From Acinetobacter sp. ANC 5054 (GTDB lineage Bacteria; Pseudomonadota; Gammaproteobacteria; Pseudomonadales; Moraxellaceae): a DNA stretch of 64,000 nt. The DNA lies in contig NZ_NEGG01000016.1 of NCBI RefSeq assembly GCF_002135295.1, forward strand, positions 26,995 to 90,994. Direction: 5' to 3'. Below, in pieces: positions 25,524 through 34,537 of this stretch. Made by a program: the position numbers and the translations under genes. How positions within the stretch are numbered: position 1 is the first letter of the stretch; the number at the start of each line of letters is the position of its first letter. The notes beneath the pieces are model-generated. The model did no database searches, was not told where the DNA came from, and saw nothing but the letters and a program-made list of their open reading frames with translations.

Positions 25524-26735
25524 TTAGACTAAATCTAAGTTTAACTCGCGAAAACTGCGCACTTGGTTGCGACCTTGTTGTTTTGCTAAATATAAGGCTT
25601 GATCTGCCAAACGCGTGACCAGTTCAGGCGAAGTACCCTCAACCGCAGTTGCCACACCAAAACTCGCAGTAATTTCTAAACTACCACCGTGTGCTAAGTT
25701 AAAACGTTCAGACAAAATTGCTGCACGACAACGTTCAGATACCTCTATCGCCTGCTCTAAATTTTGATCTTTTAAAATTAAGATAAACTCTTCACCACCA
25801 AAGCGCCCGACAACATCTTGCTTACGCGTATTGTCATTTAAAATCTGAGCCACGCCTTTTAGCACACGATCGCCCGTTTCATGCCCATATTTGTCATTGA
25901 TCAGTTTAAAAAAGTCTAAATCTAATAACACGACAGCAAATTCAGGATGGTGACTTTGTGTCAACTGTTGCAGTTCGTGGCTGACAAAACGGCGGTTATA
26001 TACATTGGTCAGTCCATCGACACGACTAAGCACTTCCATTTTCTGTTCACGATGTCGCCATTGCACCAATAAAATCTGAAAAAATACTGCACTGATAATG
26101 AGGATGGGTAAATATAATTCCGCCATACTTAACAACCAAAAATGATTGTCATAAAACTCGGTTTGCTTCAGGGCATGGCTAAATATTGGGGCATATTCTA
26201 ATCGGTCATGTGAAGTAAAATAACAGATATAGCCAATAAAAATAGTAATGGGTAGCATAATACTCAGCATGATTGCTGGTCGATAAAATACCAACCCAAC
26301 AAGTAACAGATTTACTGTACCCGCCATGGTCGCAGGACTATAAATACCAACCATGTATCCACCATAAATCATTCCTACACCAAAAAGTACAGGTGCAAAA
26401 TAACTTAAAAATAGTCGGAATAATGCATGATGCTTAAAGCTAAAACTCAGTACGGCCAAGAGCGTAAAGAGTAACAATACGATCATGCCGACCATGACCC
26501 GTGTTTTCAGTGCAACGGGATTAAACCAAACGTTATTGTTGGAATAATAAAAATTCATGATGCACCACTTCAACACGCTAATTTGACTCAGCATGCCAAA
26601 GAACAGCAATAATCGCCCCTTATCGTAATCAGACCAATTAATAATTAAATAGTCCGACTCAAACAAATGGTGCTTTAGCTTACGCCATTGCAGTACCCCT
26701 GTGCGGTACATAGCCCATTCCCGATAATTCCCCAT
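25524..26735 (-). CDS. Membrane diguanylate cyclase (GGDEF) with I-site
   Basis: 403 residues. The N-terminal about 235 residues contain around six membrane helices (MLSQISVLKWCIMNF, VMVGMIVLLLFTLLAVLSF, LFLSYFAPVLFGVGMIYGG and others). A GGDEF domain follows, from RVDGLTNVYNRR to the C-terminus. The active-site signature is GGEEF (FGGEEFILIL), and an RxxD inhibitory site (RKQD) lies exactly five residues upstream, so it should make c-di-GMP from GTP under product inhibition. The membrane part probably senses an unknown signal. Followed closely by a small unknown gene. Confidence 0.9.
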   Translation of the reverse strand: MGNYREWAMYRTGVLQWRKLKHHLFESDYLIINWSDYDKGRLLLFFGMLSQISVLKWCIMNFYYSNNNVWFNPVALKTRVMVGMIVLLLFTLLAVLSFSFKHHALFRLFLSYFAPVLFGVGMIYGGYMVGIYSPATMAGTVNLLLVGLVFYRPAIMLSIMLPITIFIGYICYFTSHDRLEYAPIFSHALKQTEFYDNHFWLLSMAELYLPILIISAVFFQILLVQWRHREQKMEVLSRVDGLTNVYNRRFVSHELQQLTQSHHPEFAVVLLDLDFFKLINDKYGHETGDRVLKGVAQILNDNTRKQDVVGRFGGEEFILILKDQNLEQAIEVSERCRAAILSERFNLAHGGSLEITASFGVATAVEGTSPELVTRLADQALYLAKQQGRNQVRSFRELNLDLV

Positions 26736-26896
26736 TTAAATACTTTTTTTAACTTTTATTATTGTCTTATTTATACAAGGTTTTGATATTAAAAAGATAG
26801 TTTTAAAACATCCGGCTTTAAAGATTCCGACTAAAAGTTACTCTGAATAATTTCGTACACTTTCCACTGCGTATTAGTTTTGACTGGTCTCTGCTT

Positions 26897-27388
26897 TCAC
26901 GCTTGTCTATTCAAGCGTTCAGTAAACAAAATACCATCTAAATGATCGATTTCATGTTGCACAATCCGTGCAGGAAAACCCGCTAAAGTCGTCACAATCG
27001 TTTCACCCTTTAGGTTTAAATACTGCACCGTAATTTGCTGAGCTCGTGCAACTTGACCACGTTCATCAGGCACACTTAAGCAACCTTCTTCACCCAAAGT
27101 CATTTCATTGGAGCGCTGTGTAATCACAGGATTCAGCATGACAATGAGCTGCATATCTGGTGCATCTGGATAGCGTAAATTGGGACGTGATGCGACGATA
27201 ATCATCCGTTTAGAAATATAAATTTGCGGTGCTGCAATGCCTACACCATTACGCTCAAGCATGGTTGCATTCAAAGTCTCACTTAAGGCGTTTAACCAAG
27301 TGCTTCCTATTTCAAAAGGTTGAATCTCTGCTGCGATTAAGCCAAGAATCGCTTCTCCACGTTGCGCCACTGCTGCGGTATTGGTCAT
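26897..27388 (-). CDS. def: Peptide deformylase paralogue
   Basis: 163 residues. All three family motifs are present: GVGIAAPQ (48-55), EGCLS with the metal-binding Cys103, and QHEIDHLDG with His145, Glu146 and His149. It removes the formyl group from nascent N-terminal methionine using Fe(II) or a related metal. The gene is alone rather than next to fmt, so it is probably a second copy in the genome. AAGGA precedes the ATG by 6 bases. Active residues are intact, so activity is expected. Confidence 0.92.
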   Translation of the reverse strand: MTNTAAVAQRGEAILGLIAAEIQPFEIGSTWLNALSETLNATMLERNGVGIAAPQIYISKRMIIVASRPNLRYPDAPDMQLIVMLNPVITQRSNEMTLGEEGCLSVPDERGQVARAQQITVQYLNLKGETIVTTLAGFPARIVQHEIDHLDGILFTERLNRQA

Positions 27389-27755
27389 CGTTTTTCCTTA
27401 GATTAAACTCAACTTCGGTATCATCATCGCTCTGTTCTTTATCCATCTTTATCATGCATTTTTTAGATAAGCAGACAGACTCAAGATCATGAGTATAGTG
27501 TAATTTTAACTTCACCCAATGTAAGTTTTGCACAGATTGAATTGAATAAAACAGCTATGCGACGCCAAACAAAAGGGCTAAATTTAAAGATGCAGATTCA
27601 TTTCTCAAGTCAAATACATTGCAAATTTATAGTTTTAATTTTAATAATTTTTTATAAAAATTAGTTTGTTATGATTCAAAAAAGTTTGATTATTCAATAA
27701 AAATTCAATTCTCTAAAATGAACACCATTGCTCATTTTTAGCTGGAAAATATTGC
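27389..27755. other. Divergent intergenic region, def / MFS
   Basis: 367 AT-rich bases between two divergent starts. A short inverted repeat AAAATGA / TCATTTT (27715-27738) sits just before the MFS gene and could be an operator. No gene or RNA is recognised. Confidence 0.4.
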
Positions 27756-29045
27756 ATGGACGCTGCACCACGTCGACTGACAAGTCAGGACAAACGCACT
27801 CTGGGTTTATCATCGCTAGGCGGTGCCTTAGAATTTTACGATTTCGTAATTTATGTCTTTTACGCCAAAATCATTTCTGAACTGTTTTTCCCAGCAGGAC
27901 TGAGTCCTTTTTGGGCCATGCTAAATACCTATGGCATTTTTGCTGCAGGTTATTTCTTCCGCCCACTTGGTGGTGTGGTCATGGCTCATTTTGGTGACTT
28001 AGTAGGACGTAAACGTTTATTTAGCTTATCCATCTTACTCATGGCCTTGCCGACCTTAATGATCGGGGTGATGCCGACCTTTGAAAGCATAGGCTATGCA
28101 GCACCGCTCTTACTCCTTCTCATGCGCGTTGTGCAAGGGATTGCAATTGGTGGTGAAATTCCAGCGGCATGGACTTTTGTTTCAGAGCATGTGCCTGAAC
28201 AGAAAATTGGGATTGCCAATGGTTTACTGACCGCTGGTTTGTCCTTAGGTATTTTACTTGGCGCACTGATGTCCTTATTTATTTCACTGCAATTTAATGA
28301 GTCTGAAATTCATGATTGGGCTTGGCGTATTCCGTTTATTGTGGGTGGTATTTTTGGCTTCGTGGCTTTGTATTTACGGAGTTATTTAAAAGAAACGCCT
28401 GTATTTAAAGCCATGCAAGAGAAAAAACAATTGGCCAAAGAGCTTCCTGTAAAGCAAGTATTACAACAGCATAAAACGGGTGTAGTCATCGGCATGCTGT
28501 TCACATGGTTCTTAACAGGCTGTGTGGTGGTACTGATTTTAGCAATGCCAAACTTGCTCACTAGTGCATTTGGTTTTGAACGTGCAGATGCATTTAAAAT
28601 GCAAAGTGCCGCGATTGTGATGCAAATGGTCGGCTGTATTATTGCAGGTCTATTGGCAGATCGTATGGGTGCAGGCAAAGTGATGTTATTCGGCTCATTG
28701 CTGGTGGCAATCGTTGCAGGCGTGTTCTATAACAGCCTCGGTCATGTTGAACAGTCGACCATATTTGGACTGTATATGCTCCTCGGTCTCTCTTCAGGAA
28801 CTGTCGGCATAGTGTCGTACAGTATGGTGAAAATGTTCCCTGCTCAAATTCGATTCTCAGGCATTTCATTTTCTTATAATTTGGCCTATGCCATTGCGGG
28901 TGGTATCACCTTACCATTGGTTCAATGGTTAAGCTTATATAGCAACATTGGTGCGCTGTATTATGTTTGGACAGTCTGTCTTGTGACGTTCTTTACCGCG
29001 ATGTTCTATCGCCAACGTTTTGAAAAATCATCCGCCATTCAATAG
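27756..29045 (+). CDS. MFS transporter, metabolite:H+ symporter (MHS) type
   Basis: 429 residues, 12 predicted membrane segments. The N-terminus (LGGALEFYDFVIYVFYAKIISELFFP) and the GDLVGRKR loop between TM2 and TM3 are typical of the MHS family (ProP, KgtP, ShiA), which import small organic acids or osmolytes with protons. The central loop carries the basic LKETPVFKAMQEKKQLAK segment, also common in the family. No substrate can be deduced. It is a single-gene unit with its own terminator. Confidence 0.9.
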   Translation: MDAAPRRLTSQDKRTLGLSSLGGALEFYDFVIYVFYAKIISELFFPAGLSPFWAMLNTYGIFAAGYFFRPLGGVVMAHFGDLVGRKRLFSLSILLMALPTLMIGVMPTFESIGYAAPLLLLLMRVVQGIAIGGEIPAAWTFVSEHVPEQKIGIANGLLTAGLSLGILLGALMSLFISLQFNESEIHDWAWRIPFIVGGIFGFVALYLRSYLKETPVFKAMQEKKQLAKELPVKQVLQQHKTGVVIGMLFTWFLTGCVVVLILAMPNLLTSAFGFERADAFKMQSAAIVMQMVGCIIAGLLADRMGAGKVMLFGSLLVAIVAGVFYNSLGHVEQSTIFGLYMLLGLSSGTVGIVSYSMVKMFPAQIRFSGISFSYNLAYAIAGGITLPLVQWLSLYSNIGALYYVWTVCLVTFFTAMFYRQRFEKSSAIQ

Positions 29046-29067
29046 TTGCTATTATTAATAGTTAAAG

Positions 29068-29099
29068 TTAAAAAAGCGGTCTAATGACCGCTTTTTTTA
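29068..29099. terminator. Bidirectional terminator
   Basis: AAAAAAGCGGTC-TAAT-GACCGCTTTTTT hairpin. The A run on one side and T run on the other allow it to serve both the MFS gene (+) and the DUF2505 gene (-). Confidence 0.85.
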
Positions 29100-29146
29100 T
29101 GGTGATTCAAACGATATTGCTTAAAAAATTGAGGTAAATGTTCAAG

Positions 29147-29644
29147 TTAGGCTTTAAGGTTTTTACGCAGTTCATCTTCCACAATTTCAATTTCCAATTG
29201 GCTAAAGCGACGGATTTCCCCTTCCGCATGCTTTTCTAGCAAACCACCAATGAGTGGCACTTTGACTTTAACAGTCCAATCCAAATTAAAACTGACTTGT
29301 GATGCATCGCCTGTGATACTACGTTTGCAGCTGGCTTCTAAGGGTAAATTTGGATCAAGTTTAACGTCTGAAGTTAAAGCCGCTAAGTTGCTTACATCAG
29401 TACGTTGTAAACGGAAAGCATCTTTTAAGAATTTTTTTGCGATATCTGGAATATTCACATCTAAACTATAAGCACGCTTTAAGGTATAAATATCACCGAT
29501 TTTTTTCGATTCTAAAATTTCTAAATTTTCACCGGGAATTCGTTTACATACAGCTTCATGTAATGAAACATCCGCAGCCAATTGTTTAAATTCTTCAAGT
29601 GATATGCCATGAATTGTAGCGTTAACGGTAAATTGATGTGCCAT
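29147..29644 (-). CDS. DUF2505 family protein
   Basis: 165 residues from the ATG at 29644, chosen because AAGGA lies 8 bases before it; two ATGs further upstream overlap that ribosome site. It looks like a START/SRPBCC-type lipid-binding fold of the DUF2505 family: MAHQFTVNATIHGISLEEF start, a strand-rich middle and DWTVKVKVPLIGGLLEKHAEGEIRRF, the conserved helix that closes the cavity. Cytoplasmic. Ligand and role unknown. Confidence 0.8.
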   Translation of the reverse strand: MAHQFTVNATIHGISLEEFKQLAADVSLHEAVCKRIPGENLEILESKKIGDIYTLKRAYSLDVNIPDIAKKFLKDAFRLQRTDVSNLAALTSDVKLDPNLPLEASCKRSITGDASQVSFNLDWTVKVKVPLIGGLLEKHAEGEIRRFSQLEIEIVEDELRKNLKA

Positions 29645-29810
29645 GCTCATCATCCTTAAACAGAAATATTGGTTTTATTGTTTTACTTAGCCAAATTTAC
29701 AGCAAACTATGCTGTCGTGTGGATTTAATCCAAAAGTCTCTGAACTGTCATTGACTTAAAAAATGAAAGAATAATTAAGTTTTGTCATCGTGTTGTTATT
29801 ACAGTTATTT

Positions 29811-30113
29811 TTAACACTTGGAGTAGTGTAATTCTCCTTCAATATCTTGATATTGCATCTCAATGTCCCAACCGACATGCACTTTAAAGTAGATCCCGCC
29901 ATAGGCTAGTCGTGCAAACCAATGTCCAAAGTCTAAACTGCTCACATCAAATTCTACCCATTTCGGCAAATTCTCTAATAAGGGTGAATAAATCAACCCA
30001 CCCGGTTCCATTGAAGCACAGTGCTGTCCATAATGATGAAATAATTCAAAGCACATCTGATTGAATCGCTGCCTCTGTAAAGTTTTTAAATCTAAAGTGA
30101 ATGGATGCAACAT
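29811..30113 (-). CDS. Small protein of unknown function
   Basis: 100 residues, no signal or membrane segment, rich in His, Tyr, Phe and Trp (FELFHHYGQHC, LDFGHWFARLAYGGIYFKVHVGWDIEMQYQDIEGE). The C-terminal part is probably beta-sheet. No recognised domain. No clear ribosome site precedes the ATG. It lies 42 bases after another small gene on the same strand and may be cotranscribed. Confidence 0.6.
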   Translation of the reverse strand: MLHPFTLDLKTLQRQRFNQMCFELFHHYGQHCASMEPGGLIYSPLLENLPKWVEFDVSSLDFGHWFARLAYGGIYFKVHVGWDIEMQYQDIEGELHYSKC

Positions 30114-30155
30114 TTTAAATACTCGTTATTTTTATATTTCGAAAATGTATTCAGC

Positions 30156-30449
30156 TCAAGGTAGATTATGTCGCTGACCAAAACGATCGCGGTGATGGAC
30201 TTTCAATACCTCACAATAATCAATCAATAACGACTGCTCTCTATAATTGATCTGTATGCAATATTCTTCCGCGCCATCATCTAAACCACTGACACTTAAA
30301 TGGGTTCCTTGTGGAAAGGCTTTGAGCCATTCGGCTGTATACACATCAGCCATTTCATCAAAATAAAAATAATGCTCAGGTTGCGCCATTAAGTGGATGA
30401 CATGATCATCAAAACGGATTTTTTGAGCCATTACAAAATCAATAATCAT
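30156..30449 (-). CDS. Small protein of unknown function
   Basis: 97 residues from ATG 30449, chosen because GGAGGG lies 5 bases before it; the open frame goes further but lacks such a signal. Acidic, soluble, with a mixed strand content (MIIDFVMAQKIRFDDHVIHLM, EEYCIQINYREQSLLIDYCEVLKVHH). No domain recognised. The aromatic and His content resembles the next gene downstream; both may be lineage-specific. Confidence 0.65.
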   Translation of the reverse strand: MIIDFVMAQKIRFDDHVIHLMAQPEHYFYFDEMADVYTAEWLKAFPQGTHLSVSGLDDGAEEYCIQINYREQSLLIDYCEVLKVHHRDRFGQRHNLP

Positions 30450-30771
30450 TGTTGCCCTCCATGTTGTATGTCGCTGGAATTCAATTTTAATCTTGAATGA
30501 ATGATTAGGACAACCGAAGTACACGCTGAGCAATCGCTATAGTCTTTTCTACTTCAGTTACTGCATTTGTTTCAATCGAGGAAATGACCACCAAACGAAA
30601 TTCTTAAACTTTAGATCAGGCAGAGACTGGCGATATTGCTGGTCTTTTTTATGCAGATTTTTGAGTTTATGTCTACCTAAGACTTTAAAAAGAAATATAT
30701 GAACGCATGAGTTTTTGACAGTTTTCTAACAATCGGTTAAAAACTTAATAAACGTATAAGGAATAATCAAA
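30450..30771. other. Intergenic region before the crotonase operon
   Basis: 322 bases. Apart from a good promoter at 30715-30743 I see no gene; a few short stretches look like degenerate coding sequence but none is convincing. Confidence 0.4.
30715..30743 (+). promoter_or_regulatory. Candidate sigma-70 promoter of the crotonase / hydrolase / TetR operon
   Basis: Perfect -35 TTGACA (30715-30720), 17-base spacer, -10 TAAAAA (30738-30743); an AAGGA ribosome site and the ATG follow 28 bases later. Confidence 0.55.
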
Positions 30772-31557
30772 ATGTCAGAACAACAGGGACGCGTCAGCCG
30801 TGAAATACGTGGTCATCTATTTTTAATTGGCCTTGACCGCGCAGAAAAGCGCAATGCTTTTGATAGCCATTTGATCCAAGATTTATCTTTGGCGCTCACT
30901 GAATTTGAAGACCATCCAGAACTACGCTGTGCGGTGATCTTTGCCCACGGTGAACACTTTACAGCGGGACTGGATTTGGTGGAATTACAACCTAAATTAA
31001 CCAGTGGTGTTTTTGATTTTACTGCGACTCAAATTAACCCATGGGGCACCACTTCACGACAACGTAAAAAGCCTGTTGTCGTTGCTGTTCAAGGCTTTTG
31101 CTTTACCGCAGGCATTGAACTGATGCTGAATGCGGACATCGTGGTGGCACATCACGATACCCAATTTGCCCAAATGGAAGTTCAGCGTGGCATTTTACCT
31201 TTTGGTGGGGCGACAGTGCGTTTCGTTCAAACTGCAGGCTGGAATAAAGCCATGCGTTACTTACTCACAGGTGATCGTTTCGATTCAACGACTGCACTGG
31301 ACATGAATTTAATTACTGAAATTTCAAATGATGCGCCACTTGAACGTGCCTTAGCTATTGCCGAGTCTATTGCTCAAGCAGCTCCTCTTGCAGTCCAAGC
31401 GACCCTTGCTGCCGCTCAGGATGCCTTGGCACATGGCCCAACACATGCCTTCGAGCATTTAAATGATCATTTACAACCTTTGCTGAAAACCCAAGATGTA
31501 CAGGAAGGTGTCATGGCGATGCTGCAACGTCGTGCACCTAATTTTCAGGGGAAATAA
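30772..31557 (+). CDS. Enoyl-CoA hydratase/isomerase family protein (crotonase)
   Basis: 261 residues, a single crotonase domain. The two oxyanion-hole segments are visible: GEHFTAGLDLVEL (about 62-74) and AVQGFCFTAGIELMLNADIVVA (about 104-126). The residue after FTAGIELM is Leu, where classic hydratases have a catalytic Glu near this position, and the other hydratase Glu lies in MEVQRGILPFGG. So the exact reaction (hydration, isomerisation or thioester hydrolysis of an acyl-CoA) is uncertain. First of three same-strand genes (hydrolase 4 bases later, then a TetR regulator), probably a fatty-acid or aromatic-acid catabolic unit. Confidence 0.88.
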   Translation: MSEQQGRVSREIRGHLFLIGLDRAEKRNAFDSHLIQDLSLALTEFEDHPELRCAVIFAHGEHFTAGLDLVELQPKLTSGVFDFTATQINPWGTTSRQRKKPVVVAVQGFCFTAGIELMLNADIVVAHHDTQFAQMEVQRGILPFGGATVRFVQTAGWNKAMRYLLTGDRFDSTTALDMNLITEISNDAPLERALAIAESIAQAAPLAVQATLAAAQDALAHGPTHAFEHLNDHLQPLLKTQDVQEGVMAMLQRRAPNFQGK

Positions 31558-31561
31558 TCAG

Positions 31562-32476
31562 ATGAATTCAACAATGTCTAAACCGCAAATTATTGAAGAT
31601 CCAAATGGCATGAAAGCCTTTGATACACAAAAAGTAAATTTCACTGCAACCGATGGGTATGCATTATTTGGTACTCAATACATACCTCGCTCTGAAATAA
31701 AAGCCAATATTGTCGTTTCAAGCGCAACGGGCGTTCCCTTGCAGTTTTATCGTCGATTTGCTGAATATGCTGCGAGTCTAGGGTATCAAGTACTGACTTT
31801 CGATTATCGAGGTATCGGACTCTCTGCTCCGCCAACATTAAAAGGCTTCAAAATGTCCTATTTAGATTGGGGACGTTATGACCTTTCAGGTGCAATTCAA
31901 TTTGCCCAGCAAACGGGTTTAAAGACATTTGTGGTGGGTCATTCCTATGGTGGTCAAGCACTCGGGCTGACCTCAAATCATGATCAGGTTACGGCAATGT
32001 ACTGTTTTGGCACTGGCGCGGGCTGGCATGGCTATATGCCGTTTAGAGAGAAAATGAAAGTCCATGTGATGTGGAATTTAATTTTTCCACCGATGGTAGC
32101 CGTTAAAGGTTATTTGCCGTGGAGTAAGCTCAATATGGGTGCTGACCTTCCGGTCGATGTATATAAACAATGGCATAGATGGTGCAAAAACCCAACCTAC
32201 TTTTTTGCTGACCCCGAACAAAGTGAGTTGAGCCAGCACTATGCACAAGTCAAAACCCCAATCTATGCGGTTGCCGCACTGGATGATGACTGGGCGCTAC
32301 CAAGTTCTCGACATGCCTTTATGCAACATTACACGCATGCGCCCATGCATTATATCAATATTGAAGCGCAGGATTATGGGCTGCAAAGCATCGGGCATAT
32401 GGGATATTTCCGTAAAGGTGCAGAACCGATTTGGGATGACATCTTGTCAACCTTTGAAGGTTTAATGAGCCAATAG
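31562..32476 (+). CDS. Alpha/beta hydrolase
   Basis: 304 residues from ATG 31562, four bases after the crotonase stop. Nucleophile elbow GHSYGG with Ser128 at 126-131, preceded by the usual LTFDYRGIGLS strand and loop; a candidate acid is in AALDDDW near 235-241 and a His in SIGHMGYFRKG near the C-terminus. Esterase, lipase or thioesterase; substrate not predictable. Cytoplasmic. Part of the operon with the crotonase and the TetR regulator. Confidence 0.85.
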   Translation: MNSTMSKPQIIEDPNGMKAFDTQKVNFTATDGYALFGTQYIPRSEIKANIVVSSATGVPLQFYRRFAEYAASLGYQVLTFDYRGIGLSAPPTLKGFKMSYLDWGRYDLSGAIQFAQQTGLKTFVVGHSYGGQALGLTSNHDQVTAMYCFGTGAGWHGYMPFREKMKVHVMWNLIFPPMVAVKGYLPWSKLNMGADLPVDVYKQWHRWCKNPTYFFADPEQSELSQHYAQVKTPIYAVAALDDDWALPSSRHAFMQHYTHAPMHYINIEAQDYGLQSIGHMGYFRKGAEPIWDDILSTFEGLMSQ

Positions 32477-32522
32477 AAAAACTAAGTTTCCCGATCTATT
32501 TATTGTTAATTAAGAGTGTTCA

Positions 32523-33086
32523 ATGCGCCCCCGTAAACTGTCTAAAGAACAAGTGTTGCTGCAGTCGGCCCAATGTTTCAAAAGTTATGGCTATACCGCC
32601 TGTAGCATGGGCATATTGGCAGAAGCGTGCGGTCTTTCTAAAGCGGCATTTTATTATGATTATCCCACCAAAGATGCCTTGGTCATGGATATGTTGTCGA
32701 TGACACAATTGAAACTCCGCCACGGCATATTTCATGCCTTACAAGAGCAAACAGCGGATCCACAATCGCAGTTTATGCAAATTCATCAACAAGCCGTACA
32801 ATTTTTCAATTTTGGTGGATTAGGCTGTTTAGCGGGTGCAATGAGTATGGAAAGTCGGCATTTACCACAGCAGATTAATGAAAAACTAAGAGAAATTTTT
32901 CGAGAATGGCAACATGCTTTTGAAGCTTTTTTTAGTCACAGTTTTACTCAAAGCAAAGCACTTGATCTGGCTAAAATCAGTGTAGCTGATTATGAGGGCG
33001 CAATTTTAATGGCGCGGATTACACAAGATGAGAGCTATTTAACTTTGATTCGTGACCGAATTTTGAATCAGCTTGCTGATTCTTGA
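32523..33086 (+). CDS. TetR/AcrR family transcriptional regulator
   Basis: 187 residues. N-terminal helix-turn-helix at about 25-50 (YTACSMGILAEACGLSKAAFYYDYPTKDALVMDML), the hallmark of TetR DNA-binding domains. The C-terminal domain is helical and would bind an inducer. Third gene in the unit with the crotonase and hydrolase, so it probably represses this operon in response to an acyl-CoA or related metabolite (inference). The 3' end overlaps the convergent downstream gene by 19 bases. Confidence 0.88.
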   Translation: MRPRKLSKEQVLLQSAQCFKSYGYTACSMGILAEACGLSKAAFYYDYPTKDALVMDMLSMTQLKLRHGIFHALQEQTADPQSQFMQIHQQAVQFFNFGGLGCLAGAMSMESRHLPQQINEKLREIFREWQHAFEAFFSHSFTQSKALDLAKISVADYEGAILMARITQDESYLTLIRDRILNQLADS

Positions 33087-33559
33087 AATTTATATTCAAG
33101 CTTGTGCTCTTCACCAAAACGGTCAACATGGGTATAAAACTCACCATAACGCCCTAGGTAATACTCTAAGGACTGGTTGTAGAAAGTCCAGTAAATTGAC
33201 CATTCACCTAGATCTAACTGTCGAATTTGGGTTTTACAACACACGGGCATTTTACGAAGAAAATCTGCCTGTAATTGCTCTGCTTCAGCTTGCGACTCAA
33301 TTCGATATTTTTTCTGAAAAAAGATTGCGGCAATATCATCAAATAATTGTTGCTCATATTCATCGACTTCAACCGTTTGCACTAGCTCACGATCACAGCT
33401 CGCATCGTCGACATTAAGTGAAACATTCTTTGCGCGTTCAGGGGCTTGATAAGCACTATATTTTTTTCGATATTTTTCAGTTTTTAAAACTTTCTTGGCA
33501 ACAATTCCTGCACCGCAAAGTGCAATCACGATGCAAAGTAAAATGAGAAAATTGACCAT
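33068..33559 (-). CDS. Membrane-anchored protein of unknown function
   Basis: 163 residues. An N-terminal uncleaved anchor (MVNFLILLCIVIALCGAGIVAKKVL) is followed by a charged soluble domain with paired cysteines (PVCCKTQ) and aromatic-rich C-terminal third (GEWSIYWTFYNQSLEYYLGRYGEFYTHVDRFGEEH). No recognised family. It overlaps the end of the TetR gene by 19 bases, tail to tail. Upstream is a 454-base region without genes. Confidence 0.65.
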   Translation of the reverse strand: MVNFLILLCIVIALCGAGIVAKKVLKTEKYRKKYSAYQAPERAKNVSLNVDDASCDRELVQTVEVDEYEQQLFDDIAAIFFQKKYRIESQAEAEQLQADFLRKMPVCCKTQIRQLDLGEWSIYWTFYNQSLEYYLGRYGEFYTHVDRFGEEHKLEYKFQESAS

Positions 33560-34013
33560 TTGGTGTACCTACTGACTTCAATCTACTGGCTTTAACTGAG
33601 TCAATAGAACACTCAGTCTTAGATATTTATCAGGCATTAATATAACGCAAAATTTTGATTAAATTTCAACCAAAGCCACATTAACCATGTCAATACGCTT
33701 CATTTCCTCGATTAAATTATTTCAAATTATTTCGATATTTAAGTAAAAATGAACTAACGATAGCCGAGTTGACCATCAAAAATTTTCATACTGCACTCAT
33801 ATTTAAAGAGTTTCAGTATTTAAATTTCATCAGTCTTTTAAATTTTTCAAATTATACAATTGTAAATTTTGAAACAAGATTGAAATGAAACATCAACCTA
33901 ATGCTGCAAATACTTCAAAAAAACATAAAAAGCAACAATAAGCCTCTTTAAGGTCCGAGCATAATCGACTGAAATGGCAGGCTGTTGAAGTTTTTTATAA
34001 AAAGAACAATTTT
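33560..34013. other. Intergenic region
   Basis: 454 very AT-rich bases between divergent genes. An 18-codon frame (33884-33940, MKHQPNAANTSKKHKKQQ) lies in front of the GNAT gene but has no ribosome site and is not called. No repeats or RNA recognised. Confidence 0.4.
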
Positions 34014-34460
34014 ATGATCCGCGAAGCACAGATTCAGGACATCCCTGAAATCATTCAAGTGATTCACAACAGCATTCGTTCATGTATCCAGGACCATCAA
34101 CGCAATGAAAGTGTGATTCAAACATGGCTTGAAGAAGCCAATCATTCCAATATCATGATGTGGATGCTCTACAATGATAGTTGGGTCTATATCTATGATC
34201 ACCGTGTCGTGGGCTTTCTCTTGGTCAGTGATGAAGGCAAAATTTTGCTAAATTACATTTGTCCAGAACGGCAGTATGAAGGGATTGGGAAAGCACTACT
34301 CATGTATATGCTGGAAATTGTACGAGAAAAAAATATCACTGAGATCAGTTTAGAAAGCACCCATACGGCCTTACCTTTTTATCAAAAGCATGGCTTTGTT
34401 TCGCAGGGTGAATTGGGTCTTGAAAATGATCAATTAAAACTGATCAAATCTTTGAACTAA
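34014..34460 (+). CDS. GNAT family N-acetyltransferase
   Basis: 148 residues, one GNAT domain. The acetyl-CoA-binding motif A is recognisable in LNYICPERQYEGIGKALLMYMLEIVREKNI (the Q/RxxGxG/A part is RQYEGIGKAL, about 89-98), followed by motif B ISLESTHTALPFYQKHGFVSQGE. The family transfers an acetyl group to amines of small molecules or proteins; the target is unknown. A single gene, convergent with the GGDEF gene downstream. Confidence 0.88.
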   Translation: MIREAQIQDIPEIIQVIHNSIRSCIQDHQRNESVIQTWLEEANHSNIMMWMLYNDSWVYIYDHRVVGFLLVSDEGKILLNYICPERQYEGIGKALLMYMLEIVREKNITEISLESTHTALPFYQKHGFVSQGELGLENDQLKLIKSLN

Positions 34461-34537
34461 ATAGATTGAACACAACAAGTACTGCAAATTCGCAACTGCT
34501 TTCAATTCAAGAAATATCCATCGAATTATAATGACGT

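Noticed and set aside
27312..27533. 73-codon frame overlapping the def start
   Set aside because: It overlaps the well-supported def coding region in another frame and lacks a ribosome site.
33884..33940. 18-codon frame before the GNAT gene
   Set aside because: Too short, no ribosome site, very Lys-rich sequence expected from AT-rich DNA.
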